DNA of 11,803 nt from Massilia sp. UBA2604 (GTDB lineage: Bacteria; Pseudomonadota; Gammaproteobacteria; Burkholderiales; Burkholderiaceae_D): NCBI GenBank assembly GCA_002339265.1, contig DDKG01000002.1, forward strand, positions 52,215 through 64,017, read 5' to 3'. Position numbers and translations under genes: made by a program. A model generated the notes under the pieces. The model saw only the letters and a list, made by a program, of their open reading frames with translations. It searched no databases and had not been told where the DNA came from. The stretch's first letter is position 1, and each line of letters starts with the position of its first letter. Shown in pieces: positions 1-6,547 of this stretch.

Positions 1-836
1 ACGACGAAGCCGACATCAACCTGGCCTACTGCCCCGAGCGCGTGTTGCCGGGCAAGGTGATCCACGAGCTGGTGTCGAACGACCGCATCATCGGCGGCAT
101 CACCAAGGCCTGCTCCGAGCGCGCCATCGCGCTGTACCAGACCTTCGTGCAGGGCGAGTGCATCGAGACCAATTCGCGCACGGCCGAGATGTGCAAGCTC
201 ACCGAGAACTCGTTCCGCGACGTGAACATCGCCTTCGCCAACGAACTGTCCGTCATCTGCGGCAAGCTCGGCATCGACGTGTGGGAACTGATCGCGCTGG
301 CCAACCGCCATCCGCGCGTGAACGTGCTGCGTCCGGGACCGGGCGTGGGCGGCCACTGCATCGCGGTCGACCCGTGGTTCATCGTACACAGCGCGCCGGA
401 ACAGTCGAAGCTGATCAAGGCGGCGCGCGAAGTCAACGACTACAAGCCGCACTGGGTGCTGGACAAGGTGCGCGAAGAAGTCGAGAAATACCTGGCCGCG
501 AACCCGGAGCGCAAGGAATCGGACGTCACGATCGCCTGCTTCGGCCTGGCCTTCAAGCCCGATATCGACGACCTGCGCGAAAGCCCGGCGCTGGACATCG
601 CCGCCGAGATCGCGAAAACCCACAACAGCCGCGTGATCGTGGTCGAGCCGAACATCTCGGCGCTGCCGGCCAGCCTGGACAAGGGCGAGCTGCGCACGCC
701 GCAGGATGCGCTGGCGCGTTCGCAGATCGTCGTCATGCTGGTCAATCACAAGCCGTTCCTGGCGCTCAAGGAATCGCTGTTCGCCGACAAGGTGATCATC
801 GACACCTGCGGCTACCTCAGCGCCACCGGCCGCTAA
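1..836 (+). CDS. wecC: UDP-N-acetyl-D-mannosamine dehydrogenase, 5'-truncated by window edge
   Basis: Oxidises UDP-ManNAc to UDP-ManNAcA with NAD+ in the cytoplasm, giving an acidic sugar nucleotide for surface polysaccharide. The frame is open from base 3 and ends with TAA at 834-836, so about 277 C-terminal residues are visible. By comparison with E. coli WecC (about 420 aa) the N-terminal NAD-binding Rossmann domain is off the left edge. Visible family motifs are AYCPERVLPGK, NSRTAEMCKLTENSFRDVN, the GPGVGGHCIAVDPWF block with the catalytic cysteine, and FGLAFKPDIDDLRESPA in the C-terminal UDP-binding domain. These match WecC closely and fit it better than UDP-glucose dehydrogenase (Ugd). 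The ATG at base 42 is an internal Met, not the start. A glycosyltransferase follows after 20 bp, which fits an exopolysaccharide operon. The sugar actually made locally is inferred from family only. Confidence 0.93.
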   Translation, partial: DEADINLAYCPERVLPGKVIHELVSNDRIIGGITKACSERAIALYQTFVQGECIETNSRTAEMCKLTENSFRDVNIAFANELSVICGKLGIDVWELIALANRHPRVNVLRPGPGVGGHCIAVDPWFIVHSAPEQSKLIKAAREVNDYKPHWVLDKVREEVEKYLAANPERKESDVTIACFGLAFKPDIDDLRESPALDIAAEIAKTHNSRVIVVEPNISALPASLDKGELRTPQDALARSQIVVMLVNHKPFLALKESLFADKVIIDTCGYLSATGR

Positions 837-856
837 CGCTCGTAAAGGAATCCGTC

Positions 857-2068
857 ATGCGTGTTCTCCACGTCCTGGATCATTCGATTCCGCTGCACAG
901 CGGCTACACCTTCCGTACCCGATCGATCCTGCGCGAACAGCGCGCGCTGGGCTGGGAGACCTTCCATGTGACGGGCTCCAAGCAGAACTCGGGCGACATG
1001 CTTGAAGAAACGGTGGACGGCCTGCATTTCTACCGCACCCCGGTCGCCGCCAGCGCGCTGGCCAAGCTGCCGGTGCTGAACCAGAAGCAGGTGATCGACG
1101 GCCTGGTGCGCCGCCTGTCCGAGATCATCCCGCAGATCAAGCCGGACGTGCTGCACGCCCACTCGCCGTCGCTCAATGCGATCGCGGCGCTCAAGGCCGG
1201 CAAGAAGTTCGGCATCCCCGTGGTCTATGAAGTGCGCGCCTTCTGGGAAGACGCCGCGGTGGACCACGGCACCTCGACCGAGGGCGGCCTGCGCTACCGC
1301 CTGACGCGTGCGCTGGAAACCCATGCGCTCAGGCAGGCCGACGCCGTCACCACCATCTGCGAAGGCCTGCGCCGCGACATCGTGGCGCGCGGCATCCCGG
1401 CCGATAAGATCACGGTGATCCCGAACGCGGTCGACATCGACAAGTTCGCCGTCGGTGGCGTGGCTGACCAGGATTTGAAGACCAAGCTCGGCCTGCAAGG
1501 CGCGCGCCTGATCGGCTTCATCGGCTCGTTCTACGCCTACGAGGGCCTGGACATCCTGCTGCGCGCGGTGCCGGCATTGAGCGCCGAGCGGCCCGACCTG
1601 CGCGTGCTGCTGGTCGGCGGCGGCCCCGAGGACGCGCGCCTGCGCCAGCTGGCCAAGGACCTGAACATCGTCGACAAGGTGGTGTTCACGGGCCGGGTGC
1701 CGCACGAGCAGGTGCAGATGTACTACGACCTGCTCGACGTGCTGGTCTATCCGCGCCTGTCGATGCGCCTGACCGACCTGGTCACGCCGCTCAAGCCGCT
1801 CGAGGCGATGGCCCAGGGCAGGGTGCTGGCGGCGTCCGACGTGGGCGGCCACCAGGAGCTGATCGTGGACGGCAAGACCGGCGTGCTGTTCAAGGCCGAC
1901 GATCCGCAGGCGCTGGCCGTCAAGGTTGGCGGCCTGATCGACGCCCAGGCCGACTGGCCCGCGCTGCGCGCGAACGGCCGCCAGTTCGTGGAAAGCGAAC
2001 GTAACTGGAAAGCCAGCGTGGGCCGCTACAAGACCATCTACGGCCGCCTGACCGGAGCCGCGGCCTGA
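857..2068 (+). CDS. GT4 glycosyltransferase, exosortase-A-system-associated (TIGR04063-like)
   Basis: 403-residue retaining GT-B glycosyltransferase expected to transfer a sugar from a nucleotide donor during exopolysaccharide repeat-unit assembly. The N-terminal LHVLDHSIPLHSGYTFRTRS (residues 4-23) is, as I recall it, the hallmark of the exosortase A/PEP-CTERM-associated family (Daro_2409 type). The N-terminal acceptor domain covers about residues 1-190. The GT1-type donor domain starts near IPNAVDIDKF (188-197) and includes FIGSFYAYEGLD (221-232), LLVGGGPE (251-258) and TPLKPLEAMA (310-319). The first Glu of the usual EX7E motif is absent; only Glu316 is present, which I believe is normal for this subfamily. 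The ATG at 857 is preceded by AAAGGA (844-849) at good spacing; the frame stays open upstream over wecC, but that part is a shadow. Its stop overlaps the next start by one base. Acceptor and donor sugars cannot be read from sequence. Confidence 0.88.
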   Translation: MRVLHVLDHSIPLHSGYTFRTRSILREQRALGWETFHVTGSKQNSGDMLEETVDGLHFYRTPVAASALAKLPVLNQKQVIDGLVRRLSEIIPQIKPDVLHAHSPSLNAIAALKAGKKFGIPVVYEVRAFWEDAAVDHGTSTEGGLRYRLTRALETHALRQADAVTTICEGLRRDIVARGIPADKITVIPNAVDIDKFAVGGVADQDLKTKLGLQGARLIGFIGSFYAYEGLDILLRAVPALSAERPDLRVLLVGGGPEDARLRQLAKDLNIVDKVVFTGRVPHEQVQMYYDLLDVLVYPRLSMRLTDLVTPLKPLEAMAQGRVLAASDVGGHQELIVDGKTGVLFKADDPQALAVKVGGLIDAQADWPALRANGRQFVESERNWKASVGRYKTIYGRLTGAAA

Positions 2069-3240
2069 TGAAGATCCTGACGTTCAGCACACTGTTCCCG
2101 AATAGCGAAAAGCCCGGCCACGGCATCTTTGTGGAAACCCGGCTGCGCCATCTGGTGGCCAGCGGCCAGGTCGAGGCGCGCGTGGTAGCGCCGGCGCCGT
2201 GGTTCCCCTCGCAGAATCCGCGTTTCGGCCAGTATGCGCGCCAGGCCAGGGTGCCGCGTCGCGAAGTCCGCCACGGCATCCCGGTCGAGCATCCGCCCTA
2301 CCTGGTGGTGCCGAAGATCGGCATGAACGTGGCGCCGGCGCTGCTGTTCCAGTCGGCCAAGGGAACCATCGCGCGCATGATCGACGAAGGCTATGACTTC
2401 GACCTGATCGACGCCCATTATTTTTATCCGGACGGCGTGGCGGCGGCCATGCTGGCGCGCTACTTCAACAAACCGTTCGTGATCACGGCGCGCGGCTCGG
2501 ACATCACGCTGTTCCCAAAATTCGCCCTGCCGCGCAAGATGATCCATTGGGCGGCCAGCCGCGCCGATGGCATCATCACCGTGGCCAATGCGCTGCGCGA
2601 CGAAGTGATCGCCCTGGGCATCGACCCCGCGCGCGTCGTCTCGCTGCGTAATGGCGTCGACCTGCAGCTGTTCCGGCCGCCGGAGCAGCGCGAGGAAAAA
2701 CCGTTCACGCTCGTGACCGTGGGCCACCTGGTGCCGGTCAAGGCCCAGGAACTGAGCATCGGCGCCTTGCCGCTGCTGCCGGGCGTGCGCCTGGTGATCG
2801 CCGGCGAAGGCCCGAACCGGGGCATGCTCGAGAACCTCACGCGCGAACTGAAACTCGAAGACCGCGTCACCTTTTTGGGCGCCGTCTCGCAGCAGGAGTT
2901 GCGCGTCCAGTATGGAAAGGCCGATGCGATGGTGCTGTCGTCCAGCCGCGAAGGCTGGGCCAATGTGCTGCTCGAATCGATGGCTTGCGGCACCCCCGTG
3001 GTGGCCAGCCGCGTGTACGGCACGCCCGAAGTCGTGGCGGCGCCGGAGGCGGGCGTGCTGATGAACGAGCGCACGCCGGAGGGCGTGGCCGAAGGCGTCA
3101 ACCGGCTGCGCGCGAACTACCCCGACCGCGCCGCCGTGCGCCGCTACGCCGAGCGCTTCAGCTGGGACGACACCACCGCCGGCCAACTGCGCCTGTTCCG
3201 CTCCATCCTCAAGCAGGGCGAATCGCTGGCCCTGGCGTGA
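2068..3240 (+). CDS. GT4 family glycosyltransferase
   Basis: 390-residue GT-B glycosyltransferase, last gene of the polysaccharide operon. Its ATG shares one base with the upstream TGA (TGATG at 2066-2070), so translational coupling is likely. The N-terminal Rossmann-like domain has LTFSTLFPN (4-12), GIFVETRL (19-26) and DLIDAHYFYPDG (112-123). The C-terminal donor domain has SLRNGVDLQLF (192-202), VTVGHLVPVKAQ (216-227), VIAGEGPNR (243-251) and a complete EX7E motif (Glu295 and Glu303 in REGWANVLLESMACGTPVV). This layout is typical of GT4 enzymes resembling teichuronic-acid or exopolysaccharide transferases. It probably adds a second sugar to the same lipid-linked oligosaccharide as its upstream neighbour, at the cytoplasmic membrane face. 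A strong hairpin follows 16 bp after the stop. Family assignment is firm; the sugar specificity is unknown. Confidence 0.88.
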   Translation: MKILTFSTLFPNSEKPGHGIFVETRLRHLVASGQVEARVVAPAPWFPSQNPRFGQYARQARVPRREVRHGIPVEHPPYLVVPKIGMNVAPALLFQSAKGTIARMIDEGYDFDLIDAHYFYPDGVAAAMLARYFNKPFVITARGSDITLFPKFALPRKMIHWAASRADGIITVANALRDEVIALGIDPARVVSLRNGVDLQLFRPPEQREEKPFTLVTVGHLVPVKAQELSIGALPLLPGVRLVIAGEGPNRGMLENLTRELKLEDRVTFLGAVSQQELRVQYGKADAMVLSSSREGWANVLLESMACGTPVVASRVYGTPEVVAAPEAGVLMNERTPEGVAEGVNRLRANYPDRAAVRRYAERFSWDDTTAGQLRLFRSILKQGESLALA

Positions 3241-3256
3241 TCCTCATAATATAAAA

Positions 3257-3278
3257 GACCCGCCGTCATGGGCGGGTC
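3257..3278 (+). terminator. Hairpin terminator after the polysaccharide operon
   Basis: Perfect 8-bp GC-rich stem GACCCGCC (3257-3264) / GGCGGGTC (3271-3278) with a 6-base loop, 16 bp after the stop of the second glycosyltransferase. Downstream on the + strand there is only ATAAT and no long T-run. The side that would follow on the minus strand reads TTTTATATTAT, so the element may work better, or also, in the reverse direction. The rest of the 3241-3390 gap holds no gene. A TAATAT box at 3351-3356 could be a -10 element for the next gene, but I see no convincing -35. Confidence 0.7.
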
Positions 3279-3390
3279 ATAATCCCCGATTACATTCGCT
3301 GGCATACCGTGACCCAAGGGGCGTGTGCATGGCGTGGGATGATTCGACCGTAATATCGGCGATGCTGGTCAGCGCCGGGAAGCGCGCTTC

Positions 3391-4584
3391 ATGAACCAGG
3401 GCGACTTCCAACGAGGCATGGCGGGGAAAAAGATCCTGCTGCTCAGCGTTCCTGCCGGCGCCGGCCATACCCGGGTCGCCGAGGCCATCCGTGCCCGCGC
3501 CGCCGCCGACTATGGCGAGGTCAAGGTGATCCACCTGGACGCGATGGCGTTCGCCAGGCCGCGCCTGCGCAAGGTGTACACCGATTTCTACCTGCTCCTG
3601 ATCGGCCGCATGCCGGGACTGTGGCGCCACGTCTACCGAATCACCGACGAGGCGCGTCCGGACGGCTGGTTCAACCGCCTGCGGCGCTGGATCGAGCGGC
3701 GCGATTGCCGCCTGCTCGCCGCCGAAATCGCCGCGCTGGCGCCGGACGCGATTATTTGTACCCACTTTCAGCCGGCCGAGATTTTGTCGGAGAGAATCGC
3801 GGCCGGCAAGCTGGCCTGCCCGGTCTGGGTGCAGGTGACCGACTTCGACCTGCACCGCATGTGGATCCACCCGCACGTCGCCGGCTATTTTGCCGCCAAC
3901 GACGAGGTGGCGTTTCGCATGCGCGAGCAGGGCATCCCGGCGCAGGCGGTCCACGTGGCCGGCATTCCGACGATGCCGGCGTTCTCGAGGCCGATCGAGC
4001 GCGCCGAATGCGCCCGCGAGCTCGGCCTCGACCCTGCAGTGACGACCTTGCTGCTGATGGGCGGCGGCGCCGGGCTCGGTGGCTTGAGCCGGGTGGCGGA
4101 GAAACTCCTGGGCATCCCGGGCGACTTTCAGCTGATCGCCCTGGCAGGCAGGAACGAGGCCGAGCTGGCGGCCCTGCAACGGTTGGCGGTGCGATTTCCG
4201 GGCCGGCTGGCGCCGCAAGGCTTTACGGACCGGGTCGAGCGCCTGATGGCCTGCGCCGACCTGGTGGTCACCAAGCCGGGCGGCGCCACCAGCGCCGAAT
4301 GCCTGGCGATGGGATTGCCGATGATCGTCAACGCGCCGATCCCGGGGCAGGAAGAGCACAACGCCAACTACCTGCTCGAGCATGGGGCGGCGCTCAAGGC
4401 ATCCGATCTGTCCACCCTCGAATACCGGGTGCGCCATCTGCTGGCCCATCCCGAACAGCTGCAGGCCATGGCCGCGCGTGCGCGGGCATTGGGCCGGCCG
4501 CACGCCGCCATGCAGGTGCTGGAAACCGTGCTGGGTCAGTCCGAACTGCAGTGCGAACATCTACGTGAAGAGGCTTATGGTTGA
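3391..4584 (+). CDS. MGDG synthase / GT28-type glycolipid glycosyltransferase
   Basis: 397-residue cytoplasmic, membrane-associated GT-B enzyme of the monogalactosyldiacylglycerol synthase / processive diacylglycerol glucosyltransferase (UgtP) / MurG-like superfamily. It is expected to move a hexose or hexuronic acid from a UDP-sugar to diacylglycerol or another lipid. The N-terminal MGDG-synthase-like domain (about 13-180) begins KKILLLSVPAGAGHTRVAEA, with the GxGH acceptor loop at 23-26, and includes CTHFQPAE (123-130) and VTDFDLHRMW (149-158). The GT28 C-terminal domain (about 215-385) has LLMGGGAGLGG (221-231), VTKPGGATSAECLAMGLP (293-310) and PIPGQEEHNANYLLEHGAA (316-334), the UDP-sugar-binding signature. 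The start at 3391 has GGGAAG upstream; ATG 3418 (MAGKKI) is an alternative with weak ACGAGG. The 3' end overlaps the next gene by 8 bp. Lipid acceptor and sugar are inferred from family only. Confidence 0.82.
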   Translation: MNQGDFQRGMAGKKILLLSVPAGAGHTRVAEAIRARAAADYGEVKVIHLDAMAFARPRLRKVYTDFYLLLIGRMPGLWRHVYRITDEARPDGWFNRLRRWIERRDCRLLAAEIAALAPDAIICTHFQPAEILSERIAAGKLACPVWVQVTDFDLHRMWIHPHVAGYFAANDEVAFRMREQGIPAQAVHVAGIPTMPAFSRPIERAECARELGLDPAVTTLLLMGGGAGLGGLSRVAEKLLGIPGDFQLIALAGRNEAELAALQRLAVRFPGRLAPQGFTDRVERLMACADLVVTKPGGATSAECLAMGLPMIVNAPIPGQEEHNANYLLEHGAALKASDLSTLEYRVRHLLAHPEQLQAMAARARALGRPHAAMQVLETVLGQSELQCEHLREEAYG

Positions 4585-5044
4585 ATTGTCCGAAGGAGGC
4601 AGGGTCATATCGATGGTGGGTGCGGTACTGGTGGCGGCCTACCTGTTCGCGCGGGTGGAAGTGGAAATCGAGGGCGAGGCCGGATGGGCGGCGAACCTGC
4701 CGACCTGGCGCATCGAGCAGCATCCGCTGCTCGACATCTTCATGGGCGGGCGCGCGCTGACCGGCTACCACCTGTGGATGTTCGCCTTCATCGGCCTGAT
4801 CTTCCACTTCCCGCTGTTCTTCATGGGGCAGTGGTCATGGAAGCTGGAAGCCTGCGTGGCGGCCTCGATCATGCTGTTCTGGATCGTCGAGGACTTCCTG
4901 TGGTTCGTCATCAATCCGGCCTTCGGCTGGCGCCGCTTCAAGCAGGAGCTCGTGCCCTGGCATAAGCACTGGGCCTTCTGCGCACCGGTCGATTACTGGA
5001 TATTCGGCGCCATCAGCCTGCTGCTGTTCTGGTACGGCGCCTGA
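4577..5044 (+). CDS. Small four-helix membrane protein of unknown function
   Basis: 155-residue predicted inner-membrane protein with hydrophobic segments at about residues 10-26, 66-83, 92-112 and 136-153. A Trp/Phe-rich core IVEDFLWFVINPAFG (103-117) contains acidic Glu105-Asp106, followed by a basic patch RRFKQELVPWHKHW (119-132) that should lie at the membrane face. I recognise the style of small conserved membrane proteins but no named family. The ATG at 4577 lies inside the glycosyltransferase gene (8-bp overlap), with GAAGAGG at 4567-4573 just upstream, so the two are probably translationally coupled and may work on the same lipid. A later in-frame ATG at 4613 has a near-perfect AAGGAGG (4593-4599) but a 13-base spacing; that start would give 143 residues and keep all four helices. 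The 3' end overlaps the convergent HAD gene by 52 bp. Confidence 0.75.
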   Translation: MVELSEGGRVISMVGAVLVAAYLFARVEVEIEGEAGWAANLPTWRIEQHPLLDIFMGGRALTGYHLWMFAFIGLIFHFPLFFMGQWSWKLEACVAASIMLFWIVEDFLWFVINPAFGWRRFKQELVPWHKHWAFCAPVDYWIFGAISLLLFWYGA

Positions 5045-5733
5045 GCCAGCACGCCCAGGTCGAGCGCGTGCCGGATCCGGCAGCACAGCTCGGCCGAGGT
5101 GCGTGAAATCAGCTCGTGCGGAATCTCGAACTTGGTCGTCAGCCGGTCGTGGCATTCGAAGCCGTAGGAGACCATGAACGGGTGCATGCCGGTGCTGACC
5201 GCCGCCATGAAGTCCTTGTGCTCGTCGCCGCAGATGAAGGCGCGCGCCGGATTGACGCCGAACTGTTCGCGCGTCGCGCGGAATTGGGCGGTCTTGGTGT
5301 CCTTGAGGGGAATGTGGACCAAAAAGTCGAGCTCGGCGATGTCGATCTCGTGGCGCAGGAATAGCTGGCGCAGGGTTTCCAGCGGCTCGATCGTGACGTT
5401 GCGCGTGACGATGCCGACCGTGATGTCGGGCGCGGCGATCAGTTCGCGGATCAGGTCGGCGATGCCGTCGTAGAGCCGGGCTTCTTGCCGGTAGATGTCG
5501 GTCAGGGTGTCGATCAGCTGGGCGCGGCTGTTCTTGCGCAGGTTCTTGCGGATGATCGACGGGAATTCCTTCAGCCCGCCCATGTACTTGAGCACCTTGT
5601 GCCGTTTCTGGAACCGGGTCTCGTCGCCAAGCGCCAGGCCGTGCTGCGCAAATGCGGCTTCGATGGCGGAGAAGGCATCGATGGTGGTGCCGTCCGCGTC
5701 GAGGATCAAGAGCTTCTTGTCGCTTTTGTACAT
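4993..5733 (-). CDS. HAD-superfamily hydrolase (phosphatase-like)
   Basis: 246-residue cytoplasmic HAD-fold hydrolase, probably a small-molecule phosphatase. The four HAD motifs are visible: I, LLILDADGTTID with nucleophile Asp12 and acid/base Asp14; II, GIVTRN with Thr110; III, a lysine in IPLKDTK (Lys144 or Lys147); IV, CGDEHKDF with Asp170 and Asp174. A helical cap insert lies at about residues 20-90, as in subfamily I enzymes. I chose the ATG at 5733 because GAGGA lies 4 bases upstream and the DxD motif then sits at the usual distance from the N terminus; the frame is open to an ATG at 5802, but those 23 extra residues look non-domain. Its last 52 bases overlap, tail to tail, the end of the membrane-protein gene. 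Substrate unknown. A role with the neighbouring glycolipid genes is possible but unsupported, since it is on the opposite strand. Confidence 0.82.
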   Translation of the reverse strand: MYKSDKKLLILDADGTTIDAFSAIEAAFAQHGLALGDETRFQKRHKVLKYMGGLKEFPSIIRKNLRKNSRAQLIDTLTDIYRQEARLYDGIADLIRELIAAPDITVGIVTRNVTIEPLETLRQLFLRHEIDIAELDFLVHIPLKDTKTAQFRATREQFGVNPARAFICGDEHKDFMAAVSTGMHPFMVSYGFECHDRLTTKFEIPHELISRTSAELCCRIRHALDLGVLAQAPYQNSSRLMAPNIQ

Positions 5734-5874
5734 GATGTCCTCGCATCCGAGTGTTGGCCGATCCGGCGTGAACACGTGCCGGAGCTCGCTGTTGACCATC
5801 ATCCGCCTGCGTAATGACAGGCGTGTGACAAAACGGCGGATGTTTGCTGTTCATGATGCGGGATGCCCGGACGC

Positions 5875-5917
5875 AGGCTTGAATGACGTTTTCAGGACAC
5901 AGCCCTCATTCAAGCCT
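5875..5917. repeat. 12-bp perfect inverted repeat between the AhpD-like and HAD genes
   Basis: AGGCTTGAATGA (5875-5886) is exactly repeated in inverse as TCATTCAAGCCT (5906-5917), separated by 19 bases. It lies 10 bp past the stop of the minus-strand AhpD-like gene. It could fold as a transcript hairpin ending that gene, but there is no T-run on the minus-strand side and the loop is long. It could equally be a protein-binding dyad upstream of the HAD gene (start at 5733). The remainder of the 5734-5926 gap holds no gene that I can support. Confidence 0.5.
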
Positions 5918-5926
5918 TTGACGCGG

Positions 5927-6376
5927 CTAGGCTTTGGCGGCCGGCTTCAGACGGAAGGTGACGCCCATGCGATTGAAGGCATTCATGGCGGCGATGGTGA
6001 TCGTCAGGTCGACCAGGTCCTTGGCATCGAACGCCTTCGACGCTGCCGCATAGGCTTCGTCGGAGACATGGGTTTCGCTGACGCGGGTCACTTCTTCGGC
6101 CCAGGCCAGCGCCGCCTGCTCCTGGTCCGAAAACAGGTGGGCGGCTTCGTGCCAGACCGGGACCAGCACCAGCTTGTCGACCGACATGCCTTCCTTGATC
6201 AGGTCGCGCGAGTGCAGGTCGATGCAATACGCGCAGCCATTGATCTGCGAGACACGCAGGAAGACCAGGTGGATCAGCTGGGAGGGGAGATTGGTGCTCT
6301 TCGTGACGTAGTGATGGACGCCGCCCAGGGCCTTGACGCCTTCGGGCGAGACTTGCTGCCAGTTTTCGCGAATCAT
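5927..6376 (-). CDS. AhpD-like / carboxymuconolactone decarboxylase family protein
   Basis: 149-residue cytoplasmic protein of the AhpD-like, all-helical CMD superfamily. The redox CxxC motif is in INGCAYCIDLHSRDL (Cys48, Cys51), with His55 four residues after the second cysteine. This is the thiol-peroxidase-type site rather than that of a true 4-carboxymuconolactone decarboxylase. Other family blocks are VFLRVSQ (38-44), KLVLVPVWHEA (68-78), AALAWAEEVTRV (88-99) and DLVDLTITIAAMNAFNR (120-136). A role in peroxide or electrophile detoxification is likely from family only. The start at 6376 has AAGGAA (6385-6390) 8 bases upstream. The frame is open to an ATG at 6463, but that stretch uses poor third positions and a different frame looks coding there. 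No partner reductase or regulator lies next to it in this window. Confidence 0.86.
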   Translation of the reverse strand: MIRENWQQVSPEGVKALGGVHHYVTKSTNLPSQLIHLVFLRVSQINGCAYCIDLHSRDLIKEGMSVDKLVLVPVWHEAAHLFSDQEQAALAWAEEVTRVSETHVSDEAYAAASKAFDAKDLVDLTITIAAMNAFNRMGVTFRLKPAAKA

Positions 6377-6459
6377 AGCTTGCTTTCCTTGATGTTGAAC
6401 GAGTCGGCGCCGGCGAACAGGCCGGCTGTCAGGTAGACGAGCGAGAAGGCGAACGTGTG
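6373..6459 (-). pseudogene. Possible 3' remnant of a membrane-protein gene upstream of the AhpD-like gene
   Basis: In the minus-strand frame ending with TGA at 6373-6375, the stop overlaps the AhpD-like ATG (ATGA). The last 27 sense codons (6376-6456) have G or C at the third position in 24 cases by hand count, which is the coding habit of this genome. The peptide ends HTFAFSLVYLTAGLFAGADS plus a short polar tail. No start codon is found in this frame close by, and codon quality drops upstream of about 6460. The F-x-FS-x-VYL...LFA...D pattern reminds me of the C terminus of heme O synthases (CyoE/CtaB), from memory only and weakly. It may be a leftover of a gene that was once coupled to the AhpD-like gene, or a chance open frame. 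Confidence 0.3.
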
Positions 6460-6509
6460 ACATCGCGGCGAAGAAAATCTATCGGCCGAGGCATTTTTTC
6501 TTGAATCGG

Positions 6510-6532
6510 TACACTGTCTTGTATCGAAGACA
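6510..6532. promoter_or_regulatory. Operator-like overlapping dyads in a divergent intergenic region
   Basis: The gap between the divergent AhpD-like start (6376) and the hypothetical gene start (6548) contains two overlapping palindromes: TACA-N6-TGTA (6510-6523) and TGTCTT-N6-AAGACA (6515-6532). The spacing and half-sites resemble TetR-type operators. A possible -35 box, TTGAAT, lies at 6501-6506, but no good -10 lies at 16-18 bases from it. No regulator gene is in the window. This is a suggestion from symmetry only. Confidence 0.35.
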
Positions 6533-6547
6533 ATTTCCGGAACCAGG

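Noticed and set aside
833..1852. Long minus-strand ORF (339 aa) opposite the first glycosyltransferase
   Set aside because: His/Arg/Gln-rich peptide typical of an antisense shadow in high-GC DNA; the + strand gene has clear family motifs.
2038..3186. Minus-strand ORF (382 aa) opposite the second glycosyltransferase
   Set aside because: Low-complexity His/Arg/Ala-rich composition with no motifs; shadow of a well-supported GT4 gene.
3351..3356. TAATAT as a -10 promoter box before the glycolipid transferase
   Set aside because: No recognisable -35 element at 16-18 bases upstream; kept only as a remark.
3277..4560. Minus-strand ORF (427 aa) opposite the MGDG-synthase-like gene
   Set aside because: Shadow; the + strand carries the GxGH and TKPGG motifs.
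5495..6436. Plus-strand ORF (313 aa) spanning the HAD 5' end and the AhpD-like gene
   Set aside because: Crosses two well-supported minus-strand genes and shows no motif.
6377..6463. N-terminal extension of the AhpD-like protein to ATG 6463
   Set aside because: Poor third-codon-position G/C in that frame, Arg-rich non-domain sequence, and a good ribosome site at 6376.
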